Below, piece after piece: positions 31,499 to 38,954 of a stretch of DNA of 39,191 nt; position 1 is the first letter of the stretch, and each line of letters starts with the position of its first letter. The translations under genes and the position numbers were made by a program. Origin of the DNA: Lachnospiraceae bacterium (GTDB taxonomy: Bacteria; Bacillota; Clostridia; Lachnospirales; Lachnospiraceae); NCBI GenBank assembly GCA_009774145.1, contig VSND01000041.1, positions 1 through 39,191 of the forward strand, in the 5' to 3' direction. The notes under the pieces were generated by a model. That model made no database searches. It had not been told where the DNA came from and was given only the letters and a program-made list of their open reading frames with translations.

Positions 31499-32491
31499 AT
31501 GAAGATTCTGTTTTATGATACGAAAAGCTATGACAGGGAATCCTTCACCCAAGAGCTGGAAAAGTATCCGGATATTGAAGTGAAATTTTTAAAGGCGGAT
31601 CTGACCAGAAATACGGCCGAGCTGTCCCATGGATACGATGCGGTATGTGCATTCGTTAACTCGGAAATCTGGACGGAAACGGTGGAAGTCCTGCACCGGA
31701 ACGGCATCCGCCTGATCCTGATGCGCTGCGCAGGCTTTAACAATGTGGATCTTGCCACCGTTCACAGGCTGGGCATCCGCATTCTGCGCGTGCCGGGATA
31801 TTCGCCGGAGGCGGTCGCAGAACACGCCATGGGACTTGCCCTGACGGTCAACCGCCGGCTTCACAAGTCCTATATCAAGGTCCGGGAAAATGATTTCAGC
31901 CTCGGAAGTCTGATGGGCTTTAATTTTTACCAGAAAACGGCAGGCATCATCGGCACCGGCAAGATCGGAGCCGCCATGGTGCGCATCTGCCATGGATTCG
32001 GCATGAGAGTGATCGCTTACGACGTCTACGAAAATCCGGATCTGAAAGACATTGCAGAATACGTCACCCTTGATGAACTTCTTTCGCAGAGCGATCTGGT
32101 CTCCCTGCACTGCCCGCTGATGGACAATACCTACCATATCATCAACCGGGAAACGATCCGGAAAATGAAAGACGGCGTGATTCTGGTCAACACGTCCCGG
32201 GGGGCGCTGGTGGATACCGACGATCTGATCGAAGGAATCCGCGCCCATAAGTTCTTCGGCGTGGGACTGGATGTCTACGAGGAAGAAACGCCGAACGTAT
32301 TTGAAGACCGTTCGAACGAGATTCTGGAGCATTCCGTTACCGCAAGGCTTCTCTCCTTCCCCAATGTGATGATCACATCCCATCAGGGATTCTTCACAAA
32401 GGAAGCTCTGGCTGCCATTGCGCAGACCACTCTGGAAAATGTACGGGCATTCGAGAGCGGCAAAGAATCTCCGAATGATGTGAAGGCATAA
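31499..32491 (+). CDS. ldhA: D-lactate dehydrogenase (2-hydroxyacid dehydrogenase family)
   Basis: A 330-residue NADH enzyme reducing pyruvate to D-lactate at the end of fermentation. LdhA-like features are PGYSPEAVAEHAMGL, the nucleotide loop AGIIGTGKIGAAMVRI, the catalytic Arg in VNTSRGALVDT, Glu in GLDVYEEETP and the catalytic His in TSHQGFFTKEAL. Similarity to the E. coli LdhA layout runs end to end. AGGAG lies 11 bases before the ATG. A strong terminator follows and separates it from the AT-rich TAC-like operon. Confidence 0.93.
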   Translation: MKILFYDTKSYDRESFTQELEKYPDIEVKFLKADLTRNTAELSHGYDAVCAFVNSEIWTETVEVLHRNGIRLILMRCAGFNNVDLATVHRLGIRILRVPGYSPEAVAEHAMGLALTVNRRLHKSYIKVRENDFSLGSLMGFNFYQKTAGIIGTGKIGAAMVRICHGFGMRVIAYDVYENPDLKDIAEYVTLDELLSQSDLVSLHCPLMDNTYHIINRETIRKMKDGVILVNTSRGALVDTDDLIEGIRAHKFFGVGLDVYEEETPNVFEDRSNEILEHSVTARLLSFPNVMITSHQGFFTKEALAAIAQTTLENVRAFESGKESPNDVKA

Positions 32492-32502
32492 GACAGCAGG
32501 AA

Positions 32503-32535
32503 GAAGGGGCGTCGTTTGCAACCGCCCCTTCTTTT
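32503..32535 (+). terminator. Terminator of ldhA
   Basis: GAAGGGGCG (32503-32511) pairs perfectly with CGCCCCTTC (32523-32531), followed by TTTT. Confidence 0.88.
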
Positions 32536-32582
32536 ACGAATCTGTCTCTTTCAGCAATATAAAATTAAAACGCAAAATCCCC

Positions 32583-32610
32583 TTGAAAAAATACAGCGAA
32601 CTGTTATAAT
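32583..32610 (+). promoter_or_regulatory. Promoter of the TAC-like operon
   Basis: TTGAAA, 16 bases, TATAAT. The start near 32617 gives a leader of about 120 bases that holds a palindrome and a long-range inverted repeat. Confidence 0.7.
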
Positions 32611-32625
32611 AACATCAATACTTCT

Positions 32626-32715
32626 CCTGTATTTTTCAACGATACAGATTGTAGCAAATATTTGCACTCAAATATTTTACAGGTATTTTTCGATAAAAGC
32701 ATTGAAAAATGCAGG
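32626..32715. promoter_or_regulatory. Leader dyads of the TAC-like operon
   Basis: A 14-base inverted repeat (32626-32639 with 32702-32715, 13 of 14 matching, TTGAAAAATGCAGG) encloses a perfect 12-base palindrome GCAAATATTTGC (32654-32665) and a near-direct repeat of GTATTTTTC. These may be autoregulatory operators or an mRNA fold that hides the toxin ribosome site. The rest of the 244-base gap is AT-rich and shows no gene. Confidence 0.5.
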
Positions 32716-32735
32716 AAATACAACGGGAGATTCAT

Positions 32736-33302
32736 ATGGCAGTATACACAGAATCATACAGGGATTTATGCCATGGCACTGATACATGTTCCGCAGAAAA
32801 GATAAGAAAAGATGGTTTTCTTTCCAGTACGGCAAAAAGCAACTGGTGCGGTGATGGTACATACTTCTACGATATCAAAGCGAAAGCATGGTGGGCAGCT
32901 CACAGAAAATGCAGACAGATCCAGAAAGATACCGGAATCAAACTAAAGGCTGAAGTAATTTTTGCCGATATCATAAATATCAATAAAAAAGATATATTGG
33001 ATATGCGTGTACATAAAGATTTATGTGATTTTGAACGGGCGCTCTCACCAATGTTATCTGATAAAAAGTTTCATATCGAAGGCATTGAAGACGAGCAGGA
33101 AAGGATAATATGTCTGAGAGCGCTGTTAATCAGCTACTTTTCCAACAGGTTTCATAAAAAACTGGTAATTGGGAATTTTCGTCAGAGAGTTCAGTCCCTG
33201 CATGAACATGCTATTGAGTTTGCAGACTGTCTGGATATGGTCTTTGGAATAGAGACCATATATTGTGTTAAAGATAATAATATTTTAAAAAATATAAGAT
33301 AA
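32736..33302 (+). CDS. ADP-ribosyltransferase-like putative toxin of a TAC-type operon
   Basis: A 188-residue protein that I do not recognise by name. Its N-terminus has the pattern of H-Y type ADP-ribosyltransferase folds: His13 in LCHGTD, a short helix, KDGF, a Ser pair, then GDGTYFYD (Tyr43) and an Ala/Trp-rich helix AKAWWAAHRKC. The third catalytic residue (Glu in this fold) cannot be fixed by eye. The C-terminal half is helical and basic (LIGNFRQRV-like). The start at 32736 is chosen because GGGAG lies six bases upstream; an ATG at 32709 has no site. It is first in an AT-rich operon with a small acidic protein and a SecB-like chaperone, the order of CmdT-CmdA-CmdC, where CmdT ADP-ribosylates mRNA during phage infection. 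Toxin identity is inferred from motif plus context. Confidence 0.6.
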   Translation: MAVYTESYRDLCHGTDTCSAEKIRKDGFLSSTAKSNWCGDGTYFYDIKAKAWWAAHRKCRQIQKDTGIKLKAEVIFADIININKKDILDMRVHKDLCDFERALSPMLSDKKFHIEGIEDEQERIICLRALLISYFSNRFHKKLVIGNFRQRVQSLHEHAIEFADCLDMVFGIETIYCVKDNNILKNIR

Positions 33303-33317
33303 CAGGAGGTTATTATT

Positions 33318-33581
33318 ATGGATAAAATGTTACAGGAATTTCTTGAGTTTGCCAAGGAAAAGTATGGTGTAAATGTAACCGTTTCAGAATCAGATTCTCC
33401 TGATTCATTCAAATCAGTTTTCGGAGACAGTTTTCTGCAAACTGATTTTCCTGTTATACTGTCTGACCTGTGCAATGATAAAAAACTGGAATATATTTTT
33501 GATGATGTATATTATATGGGAGAGTTTTCTACAGAATTTGACAAATGCAATATTACTGCTGAACTGGAGCTTGCAGCATAA
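33318..33581 (+). CDS. Small acidic protein, putative antitoxin of the TAC-like operon
   Basis: An 87-residue acidic protein (many Asp/Glu, few basic residues) lying between the ART-like gene and the SecB-like gene. It has no signal peptide and no evident helix-turn-helix. Its position, size and charge fit an antitoxin that binds the basic toxin. The hydrophobic C-terminus DDVYYMGEFSTEF... could be the chaperone-addiction segment that makes TAC antitoxins depend on their SecB partner (inference). AACAGGAGG precedes the ATG, 15 bases after the toxin stop. No family was recognised. Confidence 0.55.
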   Translation: MDKMLQEFLEFAKEKYGVNVTVSESDSPDSFKSVFGDSFLQTDFPVILSDLCNDKKLEYIFDDVYYMGEFSTEFDKCNITAELELAA

Positions 33582-33593
33582 AGAGGACATTAC

Positions 33594-33980
33594 ATGGAAA
33601 TAAAAAAAATTGAATCGAATCTGAAAATGAAAAATTTTTACTTCAGCAAGTGTTGTTTTGAACGCAGAAAAGAGATATCCAATGGGGAATATCATGCTGA
33701 TTTAAAAAAACGTATCACCAAAACAGCGGAACATGAATATGATGTTGAAGTTAATCTGAAAATCTCCAAAAATGATTTTGAATTATTGGTAGTGGCAAAT
33801 GCGGAATTTTTATATGAGGCAGAAAACTATAACCAAGAAGAAATTCTCATTCACAAAAATACGGTAGCTATCATGTTCCCGTTTATCAGAAGTCAGGTTT
33901 CCCTGATGACAGCACAGCCGGGAATGATGCCTGTCGTTCTTCCACCGATTAATACCGCAAAGTTTAACTCTTCCACTTGA
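33594..33980 (+). CDS. SecB-like chaperone of a toxin-antitoxin-chaperone system
   Basis: A 128-residue SecB-family protein. The C-terminal half carries the SecB signature order: strand VVANAEFLYEAENYN, then AIMFPFIRSQVSLMTAQPGM followed by PVVLPPINTAKF, equivalent to the SecB FPYAR...PQLNLAPVNF region. The N-terminal half provides the expected beta strands (YDVEVNLKISKND). Gram-positive bacteria normally lack housekeeping SecB, so a TAC-type role guarding an antitoxin is more likely than protein export. AAAGAGGAC precedes the ATG, 12 bases after the preceding stop; the operon terminator follows. Confidence 0.82.
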   Translation: MEIKKIESNLKMKNFYFSKCCFERRKEISNGEYHADLKKRITKTAEHEYDVEVNLKISKNDFELLVVANAEFLYEAENYNQEEILIHKNTVAIMFPFIRSQVSLMTAQPGMMPVVLPPINTAKFNSST

Positions 33981-34012
33981 TCTGAAATGCTGCCTTTCGT
34001 ATTTCTGCTGAG

Positions 34013-34040
34013 AGGGTTGCCGTATAGCAGCAACCCTTTC
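34013..34040 (+). terminator. Terminator of the TAC-like operon
   Basis: AGGGTTGC (34013-34020) pairs with GCAACCCT (34030-34037), followed by TTCTTTC. Confidence 0.75.
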
Positions 34041-34086
34041 TTTCGTTATAATATTCTATTCCACCTGTATATGCGAAAAATTGTCT

Positions 34087-34302
34087 TTATGCTTTCCTGC
34101 TAAAACCTGTTTTTCTTACCACTGCGTTTGGCATTCCGAACATACCGCCCGCAAGCGCGCCTTTCCCGCTCTTTAAAGCGCTGCTCATCTGCGCCATCAT
34201 CATGGCTGTGATGGGCTTCTGCGCAGTAACGCCGTTTTTCAATATTTCACCGATCAGACCAATACCTGATGTTCCCTGATTCATAAAGTCAAACAAGCTC
34301 AC
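34087..34302 (-). CDS. Small protein of unknown function, last gene of a four-gene minus-strand cluster
   Basis: A 71-residue protein starting at GTG 34302, one codon past the stop of the upstream gene (TAG-GTG), with GGAGG inside that gene's end. It is Gly/Met/Ala-rich in the middle (LKSGKGALAGGMFGMP) with a basic end. The sequence is weakly hydrophobic but shows no clear signal peptide. Not recognised; tight coupling suggests it works with the upstream protein. Confidence 0.5.
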   Translation of the reverse strand: MSLFDFMNQGTSGIGLIGEILKNGVTAQKPITAMMMAQMSSALKSGKGALAGGMFGMPNAVVRKTGFSRKA

Positions 34303-35613
34303 CTAGCCTCCGCCTGTATTCTCTTCTGCAAACAGTCCGGCATAGCTTCCGTCCGCCGCCGCATTGACTCTTGTACCGTCCGGGTTATATTGAGATGCAA
34401 ATGCCCGTTCATATCGGTTGGGCATGGATTCTTCTCTGCGCAGAGTTTCTTCCCTCTCCTTCATATATTTTCTCTGATCTGCCTCATCCTTTTCCCTTCT
34501 CTGGTCGATCCAGGCGGTCTGTCCGGAACCATATCCATACTCTGTATCCAGATCATACAGGGAATCTCCTTTATATCCAATGGACAGATCCTGATCCTCT
34601 ACATAATCCCAGCCGTATCCGGCCAGCAGTCTGTATGTATAAAAATGAGAATCGATTTTGTATTTATCATCCAGAAGATCCCACACATTCTCTCCGTCCG
34701 GAGTCAGAAACTGCCCGTCTTTTCTTTCCAGTTCCCGCAGATCATAACCTGTCGATTCCTTTACGGCAAGAAACAGCGACGTCTTCCATGGATTTCCCCT
34801 GCTGTACTGAGGCGGTTCCTCTGAAATGCCGTAATGCCCCGGATTGCTCCAGGAAATGTGCGAATACAGGTTGTATCCATTATCCCCTGTATTCAGAGCA
34901 GCTTCGATCTCTTCTGTCAGTTTCTCATCCGCACCGCTCACCCGGATCTGAAAATCATATGGATCAATCGTAAAACGCAGATCCGTCCCATCCGGAATCA
35001 CAATTCCATTCTCTTTAAAGATCTGGTTCAGAGCCTCATTCATGCTGTTGCGGGCATTCAGTGCGTCGTCAAGGAGAAAACTGCCGTTGCCCGGACCTCC
35101 AAATGCCTTCAGTATCGCAGGATCATATGGAGATAACGATACCTGATTCCCGCCGTACGCCGCCCATTCCTGTTGGCATGACCATTCCCGTTCCGATTCT
35201 GTCAGTCCTTTTTCATAATACTTATAATTCCTGTCCCAGTATTTTCTCCAGATATGCTTCTGGGGATCCGGAAATTTTTTATTCTCTTCATTCCTTTTTG
35301 CATAATATTCCTCAATCGTGCTCCGATAGCGGTTTACTCTGGCTGCAAGCGATGACAGATTGACATGATCGGGAAGCGAAGTCTTACCTGTGCCGGAATG
35401 CTCTGAAACTGTCGGAATACTCTCCGTTTCTGCCGTCCTTTGCGCACAGGCCGCTTCCTGTCTTATCCGGGCAGAAATGATAATGGTATCCTAACTGCCC
35501 GCTGCAGATTCTGTACCGTTTGACTTTAAATAACCGGAAACTGCACTGCGCCGGGACGCTGTATGATTCCTGCTTCGTATCGCAGGAGAATATGTGGTAG
35601 AATTGATATTCAT
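34303..35613 (-). pseudogene. Unknown 435-residue gene interrupted by one in-frame TAG
   Basis: One continuous frame runs from ATG 35613 (AGGAGTAAGCTT upstream) to the TAG at 34305-34303, broken only by a TAG at 35493-35491, codon 41. The first part begins MNINSTTYSPAIRSRNHTA; after the TAG the frame stays protein-like (SEREWSCQQEWAAYGGNQVS) for about 150 codons before the next ATG at 35043, from which 246 residues are open. No ATG or GTG with a ribosome site lies just after the TAG. This suggests a recent nonsense mutation, a sequencing error, or stop-codon read-through; a shorter product from 35043 is possible but lacks a good site. The product is hydrophilic with a Tyr/Asp-rich middle. Function unknown. 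Confidence 0.7.
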
Positions 35614-35672
35614 AAGCTTACTCCTGATTCATTTTCATCAGGGGCGGCTGCAAAATATACCGCCCCCATCCA

Positions 35673-36146
35673 TTACCTGTTTCTCTCCATCTGTTCCATG
35701 ATCGCTGCAATTTTTCGATAAAGGCTTTTGGAACGCTCAGAAGACTCTGTAGGCGGTTCGTATATGATCTGGCTCTGGTATTTCACATATGCCAGCATAT
35801 CCCCCTCCCGACAGTTCATGGCTTCCGGATCCGGAGAATAGCGGGAAGTAATTCCCAGTCCGACATCCCTTACGCCAATTCTGTTATAACCAACATACAT
35901 CTTATCTTCTTCCGATATAACATTCTGTTCCACCAGCGCATCCAGAAAATCATCATACTCTTTCTGATCCATATTTGTCGAATGAAATCTTGACGCAAGA
36001 TCCTGCAAGTTGGTATTCCGTACTGCAGTTGCAAACTGTTCTTTTATCACAGAGCCTGCTGCCTGACGGGCTTTACCGGATTTTCCATTCCTCTTTCCGG
36101 CATCCCACAGACTGCCTGTTCCAAAATGACTGATTGAAGATACCAT
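35673..36146 (-). CDS. Protein of unknown function in the minus-strand cluster
   Basis: A 157-residue soluble protein starting MVSSISHFGTGSLWDAGKRN; the remainder is charged, with YDDFLDALVEQNVISEEDKM and a C-terminal helix ending MEQMERNR. No known domain was recognised. AAAGGAATTATTT precedes the ATG. The short Ser/Ile/Gly start resembles those of its two neighbours (MSINGISGS, MNINSTTYS), hinting at a shared export or assembly signal (inference). It lies 90 bases after the 481-residue gene and 59 before the interrupted gene. Confidence 0.6.
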   Translation of the reverse strand: MVSSISHFGTGSLWDAGKRNGKSGKARQAAGSVIKEQFATAVRNTNLQDLASRFHSTNMDQKEYDDFLDALVEQNVISEEDKMYVGYNRIGVRDVGLGITSRYSPDPEAMNCREGDMLAYVKYQSQIIYEPPTESSERSKSLYRKIAAIMEQMERNR

Positions 36147-36236
36147 AAATAATTCCTTTCTTTAAATATCCTTTGATTATGCCATGGCATTCCTAAAATC
36201 CATGTGCAGATTCTTTTTCCCGTGCCGGATAAAAAG

Positions 36237-37682
36237 TCATGCAAAAACATTCATTTCATAATCTCCGGAACTGCCGAACAGCAGGCTGACGTTTCTGCTG
36301 CCGCCCGCTTCCAGGCTGCCAAGGAAACGGTCTATGGACTTCCGGTATTTTTCATACGTACAGTCTTCTCCTTTGATCCCTGTATATTTTGACCGGTCAA
36401 AAAAGCGATCCCATTCGTATTTGTCCAAATAGTTTCCGGTAGCGCCGGCCCTCTGTGAGAAATTCCTTTCAAAAGCCGACTGCGCCTGCTTCGCTCCTTT
36501 GGCAAAGGCGTCCAGAATATCCCCGGACTGCCGGTACTGCGCCATGGTATACTCATAGACTGCCGAGATCTCTCCCCGGTCCAGGCGGTTCTTCAGCGGA
36601 GTGGAAAATTTCGCGGCATCCTCCCTTAACTTCTGTTCCAGCAGGTCTGTGTATTTCCTCCTGTAATTCTGAAACGTATCCTGCAGAAGGTCCTGCATGT
36701 TCCGGCTCAGTCCGCCGTGTCCGGCCAGATAATCCGTCTTCATTCCCTGCACCGCCAGATCAAGGCCCATGCGCTGCTCATTGTCAGACCAGAACGCTCC
36801 CTGTTTATCCAGACGTTCCCGGCACTCCGCCGCATAGAGCCCGGCAGTCTCCAGATCATGAAGCGTATGCCCGGCGGTCTCTGTCTGCCGGGATGCGCCG
36901 CCCTGTGCCGCCAGATCTTCCCGCAGACGCGCCGCCATATAGCCGTCGTCCTGCAAAAGCCATCCTGCCGTCTCTTCCCGAAGAGCGGCGTAAGTATCGC
37001 TTTGCCGCAGATGTTCTTCATACTGCGCGATCCGCTGATCGATTCCAAAAGACAGGCTTTGGGCAAGTTCCTTCTTTGCCCCGGAATATCCGTATTCCTC
37101 ATAAAAATTTCCAATGGAATCGGAATAGGAATCCACCAGCGTCTGTTTCGTATGGTCCATAATCGCTTCCAGTCTGGACAGCTGCTGCTCTTTCTCTTCT
37201 CCCGAACTGTTCTGTTCGATCCGTTCCTTCAGAACCGCATAGCGGGACGCAATATAATCGATCTTTGTATTCAAATGTTCGGCATTGGTAAAATCCACTT
37301 CCATGTTCTGAAAATCCGACTCCACGCCCCGCCAGTCGATCTCGTCTCCCAGACCTTCCTGCTCCAGTTTCTGACGGTATGCTTCCAGCTCTTCCTCCGG
37401 AACTCTTTTCGCAAGATAGTTCCACGGATCTCCGGTCACCACCACTTTTCCGTCCACGATCTTCATGGAATCCCGGTACTGCTTCCCATACTGATTCCAT
37501 AAAGCGTCCTCCTCCGTATAATGCGTTTTTGACACGATCCGGTCCTCTTCCTTTTGAAGCACCGCCCACGATTTCGCATCATAGCCGGAGCTGCATCCGG
37601 CGGTCATGGCAGAAGCAATCCTTCCTGTGCGGCCTGCCATGTGAAAATACGGAAGACTCCCTGATATTCCATTGATGCTCAT
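36237..37682 (-). CDS. Large helical protein of unknown function heading the minus-strand cluster
   Basis: A 481-residue protein starting MSINGISGSLPYFHMAGRTG. Most of the remainder is charged and predicted helical or coiled (RYAVLKERIEQNSSGEEKEQ, LLEQKLREDAAKF), with no signal peptide, membrane helix or enzyme motif. The start at 37682 follows AAGGAGGAATATCGT; a longer in-frame start lacks a site. It is the first and largest of four genes and may be a structural or secreted filament-like component; this is only a guess from composition. Confidence 0.6.
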   Translation of the reverse strand: MSINGISGSLPYFHMAGRTGRIASAMTAGCSSGYDAKSWAVLQKEEDRIVSKTHYTEEDALWNQYGKQYRDSMKIVDGKVVVTGDPWNYLAKRVPEEELEAYRQKLEQEGLGDEIDWRGVESDFQNMEVDFTNAEHLNTKIDYIASRYAVLKERIEQNSSGEEKEQQLSRLEAIMDHTKQTLVDSYSDSIGNFYEEYGYSGAKKELAQSLSFGIDQRIAQYEEHLRQSDTYAALREETAGWLLQDDGYMAARLREDLAAQGGASRQTETAGHTLHDLETAGLYAAECRERLDKQGAFWSDNEQRMGLDLAVQGMKTDYLAGHGGLSRNMQDLLQDTFQNYRRKYTDLLEQKLREDAAKFSTPLKNRLDRGEISAVYEYTMAQYRQSGDILDAFAKGAKQAQSAFERNFSQRAGATGNYLDKYEWDRFFDRSKYTGIKGEDCTYEKYRKSIDRFLGSLEAGGSRNVSLLFGSSGDYEMNVFA

Positions 37683-37776
37683 ACGATATTCCTCCTTTTT
37701 TAATATAATACAACATTTATGCCATTGCAGCAATACGCATATGTTTTTCCAGCGTACACTCCAGTATCAGCGGCGT

Positions 37777-38880
37777 TTATTCCACGAATTTCTCCAGATT
37801 GGTCAGTGAAAATGTACGTCCTCCCTGCTCCGTATAAAAATAATTGAACGGACTTAAGAACTCACAAACCTGAAACTGATCCAGATCAATAATAATATAA
37901 TTGTGATCTGTATAATCTGCATATCCTTCCCCAAATGTTCTTGGAGTGTCCAGGCCGGACGGATCAATCGAATTAATCTGATGCGTCACATCACCGCCGA
38001 CATTCACATAAAAACTGGTAGAATAGCTCCAAGAAGCAATTCCCACATCAACCAGAAGCGCATTCGGCGCAGAATACTCGCTGCTGGAGAATGATCCTCT
38101 ATAAATGCCTTTTGCAGAATGCATGGTTATGCTCATGTCTCTTGCGGTATAGCCGTTCGGCTGATGCCACGTTTCATGATAGTCCCATGAAAGGCCTCTG
38201 AGAATATTGACACCATTACTGCATACCTGACTGTTGCTGTAAAACAGATCAATTCTGGAAAGATCAGGCGTCATGTTAATGACATATTTGGCTCCAGCCG
38301 GATTGGATGCGTTCCAGTACAAAGTATAATCACCTCCTGCCTCACTGCCAAAGATCACAATCGCATACATGCCTGCCGGTTTTGTCACAAAACCATAGCC
38401 GGTATTGGCTTTTATTCCGACTCCGGTATTCAAATCCACATTTCCATCTGCGCTTACCTCACATATAATCGCCTTCAGATCGGAATTGGATGAATCCAAC
38501 TGCATGAAGATAAGCTGCTGATCAGAAAGCGATGTAACATAAATATCATATGCTTCATCCAGGTTCCCATTTACATGAAATACAGGGGCATCCGTGCTTC
38601 CCATGTCTCTTGTCTGCAGCGGCATTTCTACATCATAAGGAATACTCATGGCTTCAATATTGGAAGAAGTATCGGCAAGAGTCTCTGCTTCATCTTTTTC
38701 TATACTGTTAAGATTTAATGATCGAAAACCAACATCTTCCGCTTCTGTGGCCTGAATTATTTCTTCTCCGTTTTCTGCCCATATGTCTGACGCTCCCTCT
38801 GCATAACCGGTCGTTGCGGACAACGCAGAAATCAACAAAGAGACACCCAGTAATTTTATTATTTTCTTTTTCAAATTCAT
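37777..38880 (-). CDS. Secreted protein of unknown function
   Basis: A 367-residue protein with a clear signal peptide: MNLKKKIIKL, hydrophobic LLGVSLLISAL, and likely cleavage after SATTGYA (about residue 27). The mature part is Ser/Asp/Tyr-rich. Residues about 100-190 look like a beta-sandwich (YDIYVTSLSDQQLIFMQLDS, GDYTLYWNASNP), a pattern seen in bacterial pre-peptidase C-terminal-like domains. No catalytic motif is seen in the remainder. AGGAGGAACATT precedes the ATG. It may be an envelope or extracellular protein; the role is unknown. Confidence 0.72.
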   Translation of the reverse strand: MNLKKKIIKLLGVSLLISALSATTGYAEGASDIWAENGEEIIQATEAEDVGFRSLNLNSIEKDEAETLADTSSNIEAMSIPYDVEMPLQTRDMGSTDAPVFHVNGNLDEAYDIYVTSLSDQQLIFMQLDSSNSDLKAIICEVSADGNVDLNTGVGIKANTGYGFVTKPAGMYAIVIFGSEAGGDYTLYWNASNPAGAKYVINMTPDLSRIDLFYSNSQVCSNGVNILRGLSWDYHETWHQPNGYTARDMSITMHSAKGIYRGSFSSSEYSAPNALLVDVGIASWSYSTSFYVNVGGDVTHQINSIDPSGLDTPRTFGEGYADYTDHNYIIIDLDQFQVCEFLSPFNYFYTEQGGRTFSLTNLEKFVE

Positions 38881-38915
38881 AATGTTCCTCCTGAAACTGT
38901 TTTTCTATTTTTCTT

Positions 38916-38954
38916 TTATGCAACAAACGAATTGGATTCCGTAATTTTCCCCAT
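38916..38954 (-). CDS. Possible 12-residue micropeptide upstream of the secreted protein
   Basis: ATG 38954 opens MGKITESNSFVA and stops at TAA 38918-38916. GAGAGGAGGCGGTG before it is one of the strongest ribosome sites in the window. It ends 36 bases before the start of the secreted-protein gene. It may be a leader peptide or a small functional peptide. Confidence 0.35.
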   Translation of the reverse strand: MGKITESNSFVA

